Origin: a virus
Length of the DNA stretch: 32,099 nucleotides
Direction: 5' to 3' (one strand)
IMG/VR virus record: IMGVR_UViG_3300044633_000263
Span: 1-32,099 of that record
Position 1 is the first letter of the stretch, and each line of letters starts with the position of its first letter. Positions 1 to 7,003 of the stretch are shown piece after piece. The notes under the pieces were generated by a model. It searched no databases. It worked only from the letters and a program-made list of their open reading frames with translations, and had not been told where the DNA came from. A program made the translations under genes and the position numbers.

Positions 1-120
1 GGTTGTCAGGTGTTCAAGAAGTCAGCTGACTTTGACGAGTTTATGGTCATCGTTAAAAAAGCCGCAGCATTGCACGGGAATTCATTCACTTACACATTAT
101 TAAACTCAAACGAAATATGA
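1..120 (+). CDS. Endolysin, C-terminal fragment (wraps around the circle)
   Basis: This is the last 39 codons and the stop of the gene that is complete at 31514-32092; reading starts in frame at base 1 with Gly-Cys-Gln-Val, the Gly-Cys of the putative active-site motif. It is a fragment only because the circular genome was opened inside the gene, not a pseudogene. The stop overlaps the ATG of the next gene at 117 (ATGA), so lysin and holin-like gene are translationally coupled. Confidence 0.95.
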   Translation, partial: GCQVFKKSADFDEFMVIVKKAAALHGNSFTYTLLNSNEI

Positions 121-127
121 AGTTTTT
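1..127. repeat. Terminal direct repeat, copy 1 (contig overlap)
   Basis: Bases 1-127 are identical to 31973-32099. A single exact repeat of this length at the two contig ends is what a de Bruijn assembler run at k=127 leaves on a circular or circularly permuted molecule. It is therefore best treated as one locus counted twice. A genuine short terminal repeat is possible but less likely, because it lies within a gene and has no recognisable packaging site. Confidence 0.95.
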
Positions 128-338
128 AGATTTCTTCAAAGGTGACAAAGGACAAGCATCATCCAAAAGATTCGTTGGCATCATCGGTGCTTTTGTTTTG
201 TTTGGCACTATGGCTCACAATTCTCTTAGTCCTGCTGACATTGTACCTTCTCCCGATTTGGTTAGTGCAGTAGAATTCATCGTGATTGCTTGTCTCGGAT
301 TTACATCAATAGACAAGTTCTCTAACAAAAAGGAATGA
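117..338 (+). CDS. Small two-TM membrane protein, candidate holin
   Basis: 73 aa. After a short charged N-terminus (KFLDFFKGDKGQASSKR) there are two hydrophobic stretches, about residues 18-34 and 50-63, separated by a Pro-rich loop, and a charged tail ending in Lys-Lys-Glu. Size, topology and position directly after the endolysin, with a 4-bp ATGA overlap, fit a class II holin. Small proteins like this are found beside lysins in Bacteroidetes phages, but no holin family is firmly recognised from sequence alone. The holin role is inferred from context; the gene itself is secure. Confidence 0.6.
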   Translation: MKFLDFFKGDKGQASSKRFVGIIGAFVLFGTMAHNSLSPADIVPSPDLVSAVEFIVIACLGFTSIDKFSNKKE

Positions 339-340
339 TT

Positions 341-355
341 GCTATTTAGTAGAGA
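341..355 (+). promoter_or_regulatory. GCTATTT start-proximal motif upstream of portal gene
   Basis: GCTATTT at 341-347 lies 7 nt before the portal ATG at 355. The same motif (GCTATTT or TCTATTT) sits 6-7 nt before the starts at 17140, 22961, 25936 and 30701. It may be a divergent -7 box giving near-leaderless mRNA, or a translation-initiation signal. No TTTG lies 20 bp upstream here, so a promoter role is unproven at this copy. Confidence 0.35.
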
Positions 356-2097
356 TGATCTTCCAAAGAATTAATTTTCACGACAATGTTCTTCCCGTAT
401 TCAAAGAGAATAAGGCGAAGGGATATGTCACTTTCGGAGCGGACAATCTCTATCCCGAATTTCTTATAGAACTATTTAACAAATCCCCTAAACACAATGC
501 AATCGTTTCTTCAAAAGCTTCGTATATATCTGGAGTTGGCACTAAAGTATTTGGACAAAACACAGTCGACATTGCCAAAGCCGAAGCCAAGATCAAAGCC
601 ATCAACGCCTACGAAACCCTTGACCAAGTCAAAGGTAAAATAGCGTACGACCTTGAGTTGTTCAATGGCTATTGCCTTGAGGTAATTTGGAACAAAGCCA
701 AGACGGCAATTGCTGAGATTTACCACATCCCTTTCAAGAATATCCGCAAAGGACTTGAAGGTGAGTATGTGTATTGCGAGGATTGGACTGACCGCAAAGC
801 GGAGCAAGTTCACTATCAGCCATTCAACGCAACAACAAGAGAATCAAAGTCACTTTATTACTGCCAATTCTACCGACCGGGACAAGGCGAATATCCTTTG
901 CCTGATTATGTTGGTGCATTAAAATATATTGAGGTTGACACCGAGATTTCAAACTACTATTTGAACTCAATCAAAAACGGATTCACCGCACAAACTCACA
1001 TCCAGTTGTTCAAGGGAATTCCAACACCTGAAGAAGCTCGTGCAACTGCAAGACGATTCAAAGAGAATTATCAAGGCACGGACAATGCCGGTGGACTTAT
1101 CATCCAATACAACGATCCACAAGAGAAAGAGTCGGTGATCAGCAACTTGCAACCGTCTGACTTTGACAAGCAATTTGACCTACTAAATAAGACCGTACAA
1201 CAAGAGATATTTGTTGCACACAAGGTAAACTCACCGATGTTGTTTGGGGTGCGTGTAGAAGGTCAATTGGGTGGTCGTAGCGAGATGATTGAAGCGTATG
1301 AGATGTTTCAACAATCGTACATTGAACCCCGTCAACAAAAGATTGATGATACTTTGACTTACTTGTTTGAGTTCATCTCTCCAGTTCGTTTGGAAACAAT
1401 TAACAAACCACCGATTGGAGTTGATTATGTTGCCTTGTTTACTGCTGGACTATTGACTCAGAACGAAGCTCGTAAAGAATTAGGATTTGAAGAGATTGAA
1501 CCAACCGTTGCACCCGTTGCCTTGTCATCACAAAATCCTTTTGGATGGGATGATGAGCGTGACTTGGCGGTGTTTATGAAGTATGGCGAACCTGCTGAGA
1601 ACTTTGAACCGATGAAGTTTGACTTCGCATCTGCGATTGAATCAGCCATCTTGAATGTGTTGAAGGAAAACAAAGGTTTGCAGATAGGTGACATCGTAAA
1701 CATCACCAAACTTGATCCACAAGTGGTGGTTGATACCATTGCGAAATTGAATGATGCCAAGTTAATCAAAGGATATAACGAAGGATTGGAAGTAACCCCA
1801 AAAGGATTGGATGAAATCAGTCAACTACAAACCGAAATCGTTGTCCGTTACAAGTACGCACTTGCACCAGGAATGTCGGGTGGAATACTGATAGCCGGAT
1901 CGCGTGATTTCTGCAAACAAATAGTTGGTAGCAATCGCGTTTATTCTCGTGCAGATATTGATGCGATGTCATTACAAACGGAGATTGATGTTTGGTCAAG
2001 ACGAGGTGGATGGTATCACGACCCCGTGAGAGATGTGAATGTCCCACAATGCAGACACATTTGGCAACAACAATTATTAAGGAGAATTAAGAAATGA
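355..2097 (+). CDS. Portal protein with C-terminal winged-helix-like and Cys/His domains
   Basis: 580 aa, larger than a minimal portal. Residues 1 to about 390 look like a portal of the type seen in Bacteroidetes siphoviruses: a PEFLIELFNKSPKHNAIV start, a long helical clip/stem region and a helix with VEGQLGGRSEMIEAYEMF. It forms the dodecameric ring at the capsid vertex through which DNA is packaged and to which the tail attaches. Residues about 425-490 resemble a winged helix (ending LEVTPKGLDEI). Residues about 495-580 carry a spaced Cys/His pattern (RDFC at 517-520, GGW at 551-553, CRH at 566-568) that resembles modules found at the C-terminus of phage head/portal proteins. The gene opens the morphogenesis block and overlaps the connector gene by 4 bp (ATGA). 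Confidence 0.85.
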   Translation: MIFQRINFHDNVLPVFKENKAKGYVTFGADNLYPEFLIELFNKSPKHNAIVSSKASYISGVGTKVFGQNTVDIAKAEAKIKAINAYETLDQVKGKIAYDLELFNGYCLEVIWNKAKTAIAEIYHIPFKNIRKGLEGEYVYCEDWTDRKAEQVHYQPFNATTRESKSLYYCQFYRPGQGEYPLPDYVGALKYIEVDTEISNYYLNSIKNGFTAQTHIQLFKGIPTPEEARATARRFKENYQGTDNAGGLIIQYNDPQEKESVISNLQPSDFDKQFDLLNKTVQQEIFVAHKVNSPMLFGVRVEGQLGGRSEMIEAYEMFQQSYIEPRQQKIDDTLTYLFEFISPVRLETINKPPIGVDYVALFTAGLLTQNEARKELGFEEIEPTVAPVALSSQNPFGWDDERDLAVFMKYGEPAENFEPMKFDFASAIESAILNVLKENKGLQIGDIVNITKLDPQVVVDTIAKLNDAKLIKGYNEGLEVTPKGLDEISQLQTEIVVRYKYALAPGMSGGILIAGSRDFCKQIVGSNRVYSRADIDAMSLQTEIDVWSRRGGWYHDPVRDVNVPQCRHIWQQQLLRRIKK

Positions 2098-2657
2098 CAA
2101 ACTTTGTATATTTCATAAGCACCACTTATCTCAAGGACAACAGTCCGTTGAATGAGAATGTGGATGATAAGTTGCTGAAGTCAGCAATCAAAGAAGCTCA
2201 AGAGATCTATATCCGAGATGTCATCGGTTCAGGTATTTATAATGAGTTGCAGACACAAGCATTTGCAGGAACTCTGACCAACTTAAACACCACCCTTTTA
2301 GATTCATACATTGCACCTTGTTTGAAGTATTATACTCTGACCGAGGCAATGCTACCAATGACATTTAAGTTGATGAACAAATCGGTTGCATCTCGTGAAT
2401 CTGACAATGCTCGTGCAGTATCGGTTGAGGAAATGACATTGATTGAAGGCAGATATCGTGACAAAGCGGAATATTATGCCAATAGGTTGCGTGATTACTT
2501 GCGTACCAACACCAACGACTATCCGTTATTCTTGAATCCAGGCAATACCTTTGACACCATCAGACCAAAGAACACCGCATTCAGCGGAGGAATTTATCTA
2601 CCGACAAACTATGACGATTGTTTCTGGAACTATGACTTCCCCCACGAGGACAAATAA
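2094..2657 (+). CDS. Head-tail connector protein (putative)
   Basis: 187 aa, overlapping the portal stop by 4 bp and preceded by AAGGAG at about 2080, one of the few clear Shine-Dalgarno-like sequences in the genome. The N-terminus (residues 1-90) is helical with a YLKDNSPLNENVDDKLLKSA segment followed by a long helix containing EIYIRDVIGSGIYNEL, a pattern seen in Bacteroidetes-phage connector proteins that stack under the portal. The C-terminal 40 residues are rich in Asn, Pro and aromatic residues, as in extended contact arms. Assignment rests on family resemblance plus its position directly after the portal. Confidence 0.65.
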   Translation: MTNFVYFISTTYLKDNSPLNENVDDKLLKSAIKEAQEIYIRDVIGSGIYNELQTQAFAGTLTNLNTTLLDSYIAPCLKYYTLTEAMLPMTFKLMNKSVASRESDNARAVSVEEMTLIEGRYRDKAEYYANRLRDYLRTNTNDYPLFLNPGNTFDTIRPKNTAFSGGIYLPTNYDDCFWNYDFPHEDK

Positions 2658-2701
2658 GTGGCAGAAGAACAACGAAGCCAAACTTCTCAAATTCCTAAAG
2701 A

Positions 2702-3142
2702 ATGACCCTAAACCAAATCATCACAAAAATCCAAGAAGCAGCCGAAAGCCATAAGATGGTCGGTCACTTTGGTGTAGGTCAGCAGTCCAATCTCACGGTT
2801 GAGAATGTTGAGTACTATCCGCTTGTTTGGTTGTATCCTGATGGCTTTAATTTGCAATCAGCAGGTAAGTTGATGACATACAACTTTGCTTTGATTGTGA
2901 TGGATCGTGTTTTTGAATCTGAATCCAACACGATTGAAGTGCTTTCGGATACGGCTCAGATTATGGCTGACATATTTGCTTTGATTGACAACAACAATCA
3001 ATCAGATGGTGACTTTGAATTAAGCATCAACGGGAATGCCACTCCTTTCTACGATGCGAAAACTGATATACTTGCTGGATATGCAATCAACTTCCAAATC
3101 CTCACTCCTTATTTGGCTAATAGTTGCGTTGTTCCTGTGTAG
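2702..3142 (+). CDS. Tail-completion / neck protein (putative)
   Basis: 146 aa, mixed alpha/beta. It begins with an amphipathic helix (MTLNQIITKIQEAAESH), followed by short strands around YYPLVWLYPDGF and YNFALIVMDRV and a central helix NTIEVLSDTAQIMADIFAL. This resembles small neck or tail-terminator proteins of Bacteroidetes phages, which cap the tail tube and join it to the connector. It lies between connector and gp10-like genes, the usual place for such a protein. The 44 bp before it hold no gene. Confidence 0.55.
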   Translation: MTLNQIITKIQEAAESHKMVGHFGVGQQSNLTVENVEYYPLVWLYPDGFNLQSAGKLMTYNFALIVMDRVFESESNTIEVLSDTAQIMADIFALIDNNNQSDGDFELSINGNATPFYDAKTDILAGYAINFQILTPYLANSCVVPV

Positions 3143-3374
3143 TGTAGTGTGGTCAATGTTCAACTTTGAAGAAGAACACCGACCCATCCCACCGCAGATC
3201 AATGTCGAGATGCACGAAAGAATTGTAGAGCATACCAAGATAAAAAGAATAAAGCTCATTGAAGAAATCAACCACTATGACACGATATTTCTTGATACTT
3301 TTGATGCTACATCTTCAGGGCTTGAAGGGGCAATCAATCTCCATAGATTCTGCGACTCTACGCTCGGCAAATAG
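3081..3374 (+). CDS. Small single-TM protein, unknown
   Basis: 97 aa from the ATG at 3081, preferred over the upstream ATG at 3036 because it gives a compact membrane protein and less overlap with the preceding gene. After a short Ser/Lys-rich N-terminus there is one strong TM helix (about residues 7-23, SLLIWLIVALFLCSVVWSM), then a charged segment with HERIVEHTKIKRIKLIEEI that could be helical. It overlaps the preceding gene by 62 bp and the next gene by 98 bp in another frame. N-in single-pass topology with a soluble periplasmic tail would fit an inner-membrane spanin-like protein, but that is speculation; function unknown. Confidence 0.5.
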   Translation: MQSTSKSSLLIWLIVALFLCSVVWSMFNFEEEHRPIPPQINVEMHERIVEHTKIKRIKLIEEINHYDTIFLDTFDATSSGLEGAINLHRFCDSTLGK

Positions 3375-3621
3375 TTACTTGGTTAAAGGTGCAATCGCAC
3401 GGCAGAAAGTAGGGCAATTGATGAAGATTGTCCAAGCGGATTCCATCATCATTGACCAGCAAGATTCAATCATCATCAAGCAGAAGTTGAACATCGGATA
3501 TCTGAAGGATGACAACAATGCACTTGTCAAGCGAAATAAAGCCATCTCACGAACTTTAATCAGTTACAAGATGCTGAGTGTAGTCCTAACCATTTTAAGC
3601 GTTGCAATATGGCTGAAATAG
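3277..3621 (+). CDS. Small protein with signal-like N-terminus and C-terminal TM
   Basis: 114 aa from the ATG at 3277, chosen because the context CACTATG matches many starts in this genome; a TTG at 3259 would add six residues. It has an N-terminal hydrophobic stretch (RYFLILLMLHLQGL), a middle coiled-coil-like part rich in Ile/Asp/Gln (residues about 35-85, repeating SIIIDQQDSIII), and a C-terminal TM (MLSVVLTILSVAIWL). There is no lipobox cysteine. The layout is like a periplasmic coiled coil anchored at one or both ends. It overlaps the preceding membrane gene by 98 bp and the next gene by 13 bp. Function unknown; a cell-envelope role is inferred only from topology. Confidence 0.5.
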   Translation: MTRYFLILLMLHLQGLKGQSISIDSATLRSANSYLVKGAIARQKVGQLMKIVQADSIIIDQQDSIIIKQKLNIGYLKDDNNALVKRNKAISRTLISYKMLSVVLTILSVAIWLK

Positions 3622-4145
3622 ATTTATCCAAATTGCCTGATGCGTTGGATACTTATTTAGGTGATGCATCGCAAGGTTCACTCCTTCAGCAGATCATCGT
3701 TGAATGGTGGAATAAGAAAGTAATCCCACCGATTTGGGCGAATCTTGATGCCAACGGAACAAACGCATCATCCAAACTCCGACAATCTTTTGCACCAGGC
3801 AACATCACCAAGTCACCGACATCCATCAACACAATCTTGTTGGCTGAGGATTATTGGGAGTTCATTGAATACGGAAGGAAGCCAACACGAGGAGGACATA
3901 TTGAAGGCACTCCTTACTTGTGGCAATCGTTAAAAACTTGGATCAGTCAAAAGGGTATCAAACCGGCTGAAGGTCAAACATACGATTCACTTGCCAAAGC
4001 CATTGCTAAGAAGATTCACCGCAGCGGAACTAAGCCACAACCATTCCTTGAGAAGGCATTCACGGAAAGCATTCAGATGGAATTGGTCAACGAGTTGAAC
4101 GCAAGATTTGGGGATTTGATATTTAGTGAGGACATAAAAATCTAA
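3609..4145 (+). CDS. HK97 gp10-like tail-completion protein (putative)
   Basis: 178 aa. The middle contains the signature WEFIEYGRKPTRGG (about residues 83-96), and the C-terminus has KIHRSGTKPQPFLEKAF, the 'G-T-K-P-Q-P-F-L' element characteristic of HK97 gp10-like tail-completion proteins, which complete the tail end that joins the head. An amphipathic segment (SLLQQIIVEWWNKKVIPPIW) precedes it. It is the last gene of the first morphogenesis block before the early promoter at about 4162. Confidence 0.65.
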   Translation: MAEIDLSKLPDALDTYLGDASQGSLLQQIIVEWWNKKVIPPIWANLDANGTNASSKLRQSFAPGNITKSPTSINTILLAEDYWEFIEYGRKPTRGGHIEGTPYLWQSLKTWISQKGIKPAEGQTYDSLAKAIAKKIHRSGTKPQPFLEKAFTESIQMELVNELNARFGDLIFSEDIKI

Positions 4146-4157
4146 CTAAAAGGAAAA

Positions 4158-4174
4158 TATATTTGCATTACTGA
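4158..4174 (+). repeat. 17-bp regulatory element, copy A
   Basis: TATATTTGCATTACTGA. It matches copy C at 11167-11183 at 16 of 17 positions and copy B at 5869-5885 at 14 of 17. Here its TTTG doubles as the -33 box of the promoter at 4162-4193. All three copies lie in intergenic gaps in front of the early-type operons, so it is either a shared promoter half or an operator. Confidence 0.65.
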
Positions 4175-4193
4175 TTTATTTATTTTACTTTTG
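4162..4193 (+). promoter_or_regulatory. Bacteroidetes-type promoter for the early/recombination operon
   Basis: TTTG at 4162-4165, exactly 20 nt, then TACTTTTG at 4186-4193. This matches the -33 TTG / -7 TAnnTTTG consensus of the primary sigma factor of Bacteroidetes. A start about 6-9 nt after the -7 box falls at or next to the ATG at 4202, so the mRNA would be leaderless or nearly so. Confidence 0.75.
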
Positions 4194-4201
4194 CTCTCGT
4201 T

Positions 4202-4387
4202 ATGGATTACACGAAAGCAATTGAAATCATCAAACTGAAACGCAGACAAGGTCTTTATCAGATTGTCGCAAGAAAAACGGGAGTATCACTTCCAACTGTC
4301 AGAAAGTATTTAGTGGAGGGAAACATCGTTTCTCCCAAAGCCAAAGCCGTCATTGAGATTGCATTGAGGGAGGTGTCCAATGATTGA
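4202..4387 (+). CDS. Small helix-turn-helix DNA-binding protein
   Basis: 61 aa, basic. The sequence LYQIVARKTGVSLPTVRKYLVEGN (residues about 18-41) has the shape of a helix-turn-helix: a first helix, the turn at Gly-Val-Ser, and a recognition helix LPTVRKYL. It is probably a small transcriptional regulator acting on phage DNA, and being first in the early operon it could act on its own promoter or on the three 17-bp elements. That target is inference. No dimerisation or ligand domain is present. Confidence 0.65.
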   Translation: MDYTKAIEIIKLKRRQGLYQIVARKTGVSLPTVRKYLVEGNIVSPKAKAVIEIALREVSND

Positions 4388-4649
4388 GTTGGCAATTAAC
4401 GGATGGATTCTTTCCGTTCCTGGTATCGTGCAGGTAGAGAAATACATCTACACAATTGAAGCCGTTGACAATTACCTAATCAACAATCACTTTGATGAGC
4501 TGAGAAATTATGTTAATTCTCGCCAAGTTGGATTCGGGGATTGCGTGACTACGGAATTTGATGGCATTAACTCTGAGGCATTCTTCAACAACGAAGTGGA
4601 CAAGTTCACTGTGTTATTTATGCTCGGACAACAAACTAACTTTTTATAA
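4380..4649 (+). CDS. Hypothetical protein
   Basis: 89 aa, acidic, no TM segment. It overlaps the end of the HTH gene by 8 bp and lies immediately upstream of the ERF recombinase, in an operon of DNA-metabolism genes. No family is recognised; it has a predicted beta-rich start (AINGWILSVPGIVQVEKYIY) and a helical middle. A small accessory protein of the recombination or takeover program is possible from position only. Confidence 0.55.
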   Translation: MIELAINGWILSVPGIVQVEKYIYTIEAVDNYLINNHFDELRNYVNSRQVGFGDCVTTEFDGINSEAFFNNEVDKFTVLFMLGQQTNFL

Positions 4650-4656
4650 AAACTCT

Positions 4657-5196
4657 ATGAACAAATCAGAATCAATCAAGAACATTGCCGGTGCGTTGGT
4701 AAAATTCCAAGCATCGGTGAGCAAGGTATCAAAGGAAGCAAACAATCCTTTCTTCAAAAAGAAGTATGCAAGTTTAGCGAACATACTGGACACCATTCAA
4801 AAGCCATTAAGCGAATGCGGATTGGCAATCACGCAGTTCCCTGATCAAGATGCACTCACCACATTAATCATTCACGCTGACTCAGGCGAATGGATGGAAT
4901 CATCCTATGTGATGCCGGTTGCAAAACAAAACGATCCACAAGCAATGGGAAGTGCAATCACTTATGCTCGGAGATATGCACTCGGTTCAATCTTGAATCT
5001 TAACATTGACGATGACGATGACGGAGAGAAGGCAATGGGAAGGCAGTCAGCACCCAAGAAAGAAGAACTCACACCCAAGCACAAGAGTTGGGCAAAGGCA
5101 GTTGAACACTTGCAGACAGGTGGACTGATGACCGACATTACCACCAAGTTTGAAGTGAGCGAGGTGAATCAGAAACTTTTAATAGGGGAAAAATGA
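4657..5196 (+). CDS. erf: ERF-family single-strand annealing protein
   Basis: 179 aa from the ATG at 4657. Family features are clear: NNPFFKKKYASLANILDTI (about residues 29-47), GLAITQFP, TTLIIHADSGEWMESS, and GSAITYARRYALGSIL followed by an Asp-rich run (IDDDDDGE, residues about 117-124). ERF proteins are RecT/Redbeta-like annealing proteins that pair single strands during phage recombination and replication. The gene overlaps the exonuclease gene by 4 bp, forming the standard annealase-exonuclease pair. The Asp-rich loop and a Lys-rich segment after it may contact DNA or partner proteins. Confidence 0.9.
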   Translation: MNKSESIKNIAGALVKFQASVSKVSKEANNPFFKKKYASLANILDTIQKPLSECGLAITQFPDQDALTTLIIHADSGEWMESSYVMPVAKQNDPQAMGSAITYARRYALGSILNLNIDDDDDGEKAMGRQSAPKKEELTPKHKSWAKAVEHLQTGGLMTDITTKFEVSEVNQKLLIGEK

Positions 5197-5840
5197 AACT
5201 TCAACTTCCAACAATTCACACTAATTTGAACGAGGACGATTGGCAAGATCTAAGGCGTTCTCGCTTCACCGCATCTGAAATCCACAAGCTTATGGGTACT
5301 CCGAAAAACAAATCGGAGTACCTGTCAGAAACTGCAAAGACATTCATCTTTGAGAAGGCAGCGGAGTATCTAACCGGTCAAAGAGCAGAGATGTATGGTC
5401 GTGCTTTGGACTGGGGCAAGGAACACGAGAAAGAGGCATTTCACTACTTCACTCAGCAGACCGATGACTTCTACACATACTACGGAGCGGAGACATACAC
5501 CTTCATCACCTATGGCGAATGGGGTGGATATTCACCTGATGCACTTGGCACACACTTGGTTGAAATCAAATGTCCGTTCAATAGCGGAAACCATTTGCAG
5601 AACTCATTCATCACCAATAACGAGCAGTTCAAATCTAAACGACCTGAATACTATTGGCAAGTTCAAATGGGTATGGTTGCAACGGAAATGACTGAGGCTT
5701 TGTTCTTAAGTTACGATCCACGAATGCCCATCGGCAAGAAGCTCACGCAAACCTTAATCACTTTGGAGGAGGACATCCAAGAAATTATTGATGAGAAGTT
5801 GTCTGCGGCTGGAGAACTATTTTTGTCAATCACTAAATAA
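5193..5840 (+). CDS. YqaJ-type (lambda exonuclease-like) recombination nuclease
   Basis: 215 aa. The N-terminal RFTASEIHKLMG (residues 24-35) and the PD-(D/E)XK core SPDALG...LVEIKCP (D116, E124, K126) are typical of the YqaJ family. These enzymes resect double-stranded DNA 5'-3' to expose strands for the annealing protein encoded immediately upstream, with which this gene overlaps by 4 bp. The helix YYWQVQMGMVATEM (about residues 154-167) is the usual 'Q-x-Q' helix of the family. All catalytic residues seem present, so it is probably active. Confidence 0.88.
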   Translation: MKLQLPTIHTNLNEDDWQDLRRSRFTASEIHKLMGTPKNKSEYLSETAKTFIFEKAAEYLTGQRAEMYGRALDWGKEHEKEAFHYFTQQTDDFYTYYGAETYTFITYGEWGGYSPDALGTHLVEIKCPFNSGNHLQNSFITNNEQFKSKRPEYYWQVQMGMVATEMTEALFLSYDPRMPIGKKLTQTLITLEEDIQEIIDEKLSAAGELFLSITK

Positions 5841-5868
5841 ATCGTTCATTCACCAAGTCAAAGAAAAA

Positions 5869-5885
5869 TATATTTTCATTTGTGA
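5869..5885 (+). repeat. 17-bp regulatory element, copy B
   Basis: TATATTTTCATTTGTGA, 14 of 17 identical to copy A at 4158. As in copy A, its TTTT occupies the -33 position of a promoter with a 20-nt spacer. Preceded by an A-rich stretch (AAAGAAAAA). Confidence 0.55.
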
Positions 5886-5904
5886 AAGTTATTGTGTTGT
5901 TTTG
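5873..5904 (+). promoter_or_regulatory. Probable Bacteroidetes-type promoter
   Basis: TTTT (5873-5876), 20 nt, TTGTTTTG (5897-5904), a one-base departure from TAnnTTTG. The geometry equals that of the 4162 promoter and the -7 box ends 7 nt before the ATG at 5912, so a near-leaderless transcript is again implied. Weaker match to consensus than at 4162 or 7583. Confidence 0.5.
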
Positions 5905-5911
5905 AATCACT

Positions 5912-6073
5912 ATGAAACGCTATAAAGTTATTTACCAAGACAATGAAGACAATGATTTGTACTTCATCCAGTTCTACGCTGCATCACTTGAACAAGCAAA
6001 CGCATTCGCTTACGAAAAGATGGCGAGTAAGAGTGATGATTCAGTAACTTTCACCATTGAAGAAATTGCATAA
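5912..6073 (+). CDS. Small hypothetical protein (53 aa)
   Basis: 53 aa from MKRYKVIYQDNEDNDLY to TIEEIA. The first half reads as a beta strand followed by an acidic turn, then FIQFYAASLEQANAFAYEKM is a helix; this beta-beta-alpha-like layout is frequent in small phage proteins. It is first in its operon, next to a promoter, with the common ACTATG start context. Function unknown. Confidence 0.6.
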   Translation: MKRYKVIYQDNEDNDLYFIQFYAASLEQANAFAYEKMASKSDDSVTFTIEEIA

Positions 6074-6075
6074 CT

Positions 6076-6282
6076 ATGGACTTGATATTTTTAATCGTAA
6101 TCACACCCATCACCATTGCGGTGATGTTCGTGTACTGGAAGTTGAAACAATACTTCAATGACTTTGACAACTTGCCTGAAGCATCACCGTATGAATTTGA
6201 AAGGGACAACTACATCCCCGAATTTGATACCTACACGAAAACAATCTACAAGCACAAATTTTACAAAGGAAAAAACAAATAA
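6076..6282 (+). CDS. Small membrane protein, unknown
   Basis: 68 aa with one N-terminal TM helix (about residues 2-20, DLIFLIVITPITIAVMFVYW), followed by a polar, Tyr/Asp-rich cytoplasmic or periplasmic tail ending in Lys-rich KHKFYKGKNK. Start context ATAACTATG. Two bases separate it from the preceding stop. No family recognised. Confidence 0.6.
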   Translation: MDLIFLIVITPITIAVMFVYWKLKQYFNDFDNLPEASPYEFERDNYIPEFDTYTKTIYKHKFYKGKNK

Positions 6283-6289
6283 AAAAACT

Positions 6290-6637
6290 ATGAATCAAAT
6301 GCAATTATTTGACCAAATGCCGGAAGGTGATTTGGCAATCTTGAAGAAAGCGTGGAGTATCTTGAACAAGTACTTTGCGGAAACAACAACACCAGTTAAG
6401 AAAACACGCAACCGAGGGATTCACCGAACGACTCAATTGTGTTTAGACGAAATCAAGTCCGCTTACGGAAAAGAATGGATTCTCAGACACGATGTTCTTT
6501 TTAAGGAGATTTATATCAAGCACAAGAAATGGGATGTTTCAAATTTGATTAAAAAATATGTTGAACTTAATCTTATTGAAGAAGTAAGGGACACCAAAAA
6601 CAAAAACAATAACATCATTAAATTCAGATTCTTATGA
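6290..6637 (+). CDS. Hypothetical protein, possible winged-helix
   Basis: 115 aa from the ATG at 6290 (AAAACTATG context); an upstream in-frame ATG at 6158 would run through the preceding gene and is disfavoured. The protein is basic and helical, with RGIHRTTQLCLDEIKSAYG, then KKWDVSNLIKKYVELNLIEEV, and a last strand NIIKFRFL, which together look like a small winged-helix fold. A DNA-binding role is possible but not shown. It overlaps the next gene by 4 bp. Confidence 0.6.
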   Translation: MNQMQLFDQMPEGDLAILKKAWSILNKYFAETTTPVKKTRNRGIHRTTQLCLDEIKSAYGKEWILRHDVLFKEIYIKHKKWDVSNLIKKYVELNLIEEVRDTKNKNNNIIKFRFL

Positions 6638-6900
6638 CAACAATCATCATTCTCGGACTGGCTTTGTTTCTCGCCATTGCCTTGTTCAAAGTCAACGCAC
6701 TTTCAACAAGAGAAGAAGAACTACAAGATCAAGTGAACAAGTTGAATCGTGAGATCTGGGATTTGCAAACTGAGAATCTCAGTATCAGGTCACAAATCCA
6801 ATCGGCAAACGATCGTGCTAAAACTTGGGAACTTCACGCCAACGATTTAATTCAAAGTAGAAAAAATGCTCAAAGCTCTGGTCGTAAAGGCATCAATTAA
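6634..6900 (+). CDS. Membrane-anchored coiled-coil protein, unknown
   Basis: 88 aa. One N-terminal TM helix (about residues 2-20, TTIIILGLALFLAIALFKV) is followed by a heptad-like coiled coil (REEELQDQVNKLNREIWDL and on to about residue 65) and a basic tail. It could be an inner-membrane scaffold for early phage functions. The last 35 bp overlap the next small gene in another frame. Confidence 0.6.
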   Translation: MTTIIILGLALFLAIALFKVNALSTREEELQDQVNKLNREIWDLQTENLSIRSQIQSANDRAKTWELHANDLIQSRKNAQSSGRKGIN

Positions 6901-7003
6901 TTTCATCATAAAGTGGCGAGTGTATTTCGCAGGAGAACTCCTCGCCACATTTGAGAACGAACAGGATGCTATTGATTACGCAAACTTTATAGATAGACAA
7001 TGA
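6866..7003 (+). CDS. Small hypothetical protein (45 aa)
   Basis: 45 aa starting MLKALVVKASINFIIKW and ending FIDRQ. The second half (VYFAGELLATFENEQDAIDYANFI) reads as a strand-turn-strand-helix in which a small 'FxNEQDAIxYANF' motif resembles phage proteins that carry short beta-hairpins. It fills the only gap between 6634 and 7000 genes, overlapping the upstream gene by 35 bp and the next by 4 bp (ATGA). Supported by tight packing on both sides. Confidence 0.5.
   Translation: MLKALVVKASINFIIKWRVYFAGELLATFENEQDAIDYANFIDRQ

Noticed and set aside
2551-2754. 67-aa ORF across the end of the connector gene
   Set aside because: Mostly inside the connector gene in another frame and overlaps the next gene; product is low-complexity Lys/Asn/Pro and has no good start context.
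4158-4174. TATATTTG of copy A as the -7 box of the early promoter
   Set aside because: It fits TAnnTTTG, but no TTG lies at -33 from it, whereas TTTG within it is exactly 20 nt from a perfect TACTTTTG next to the ATG; that arrangement is preferred.
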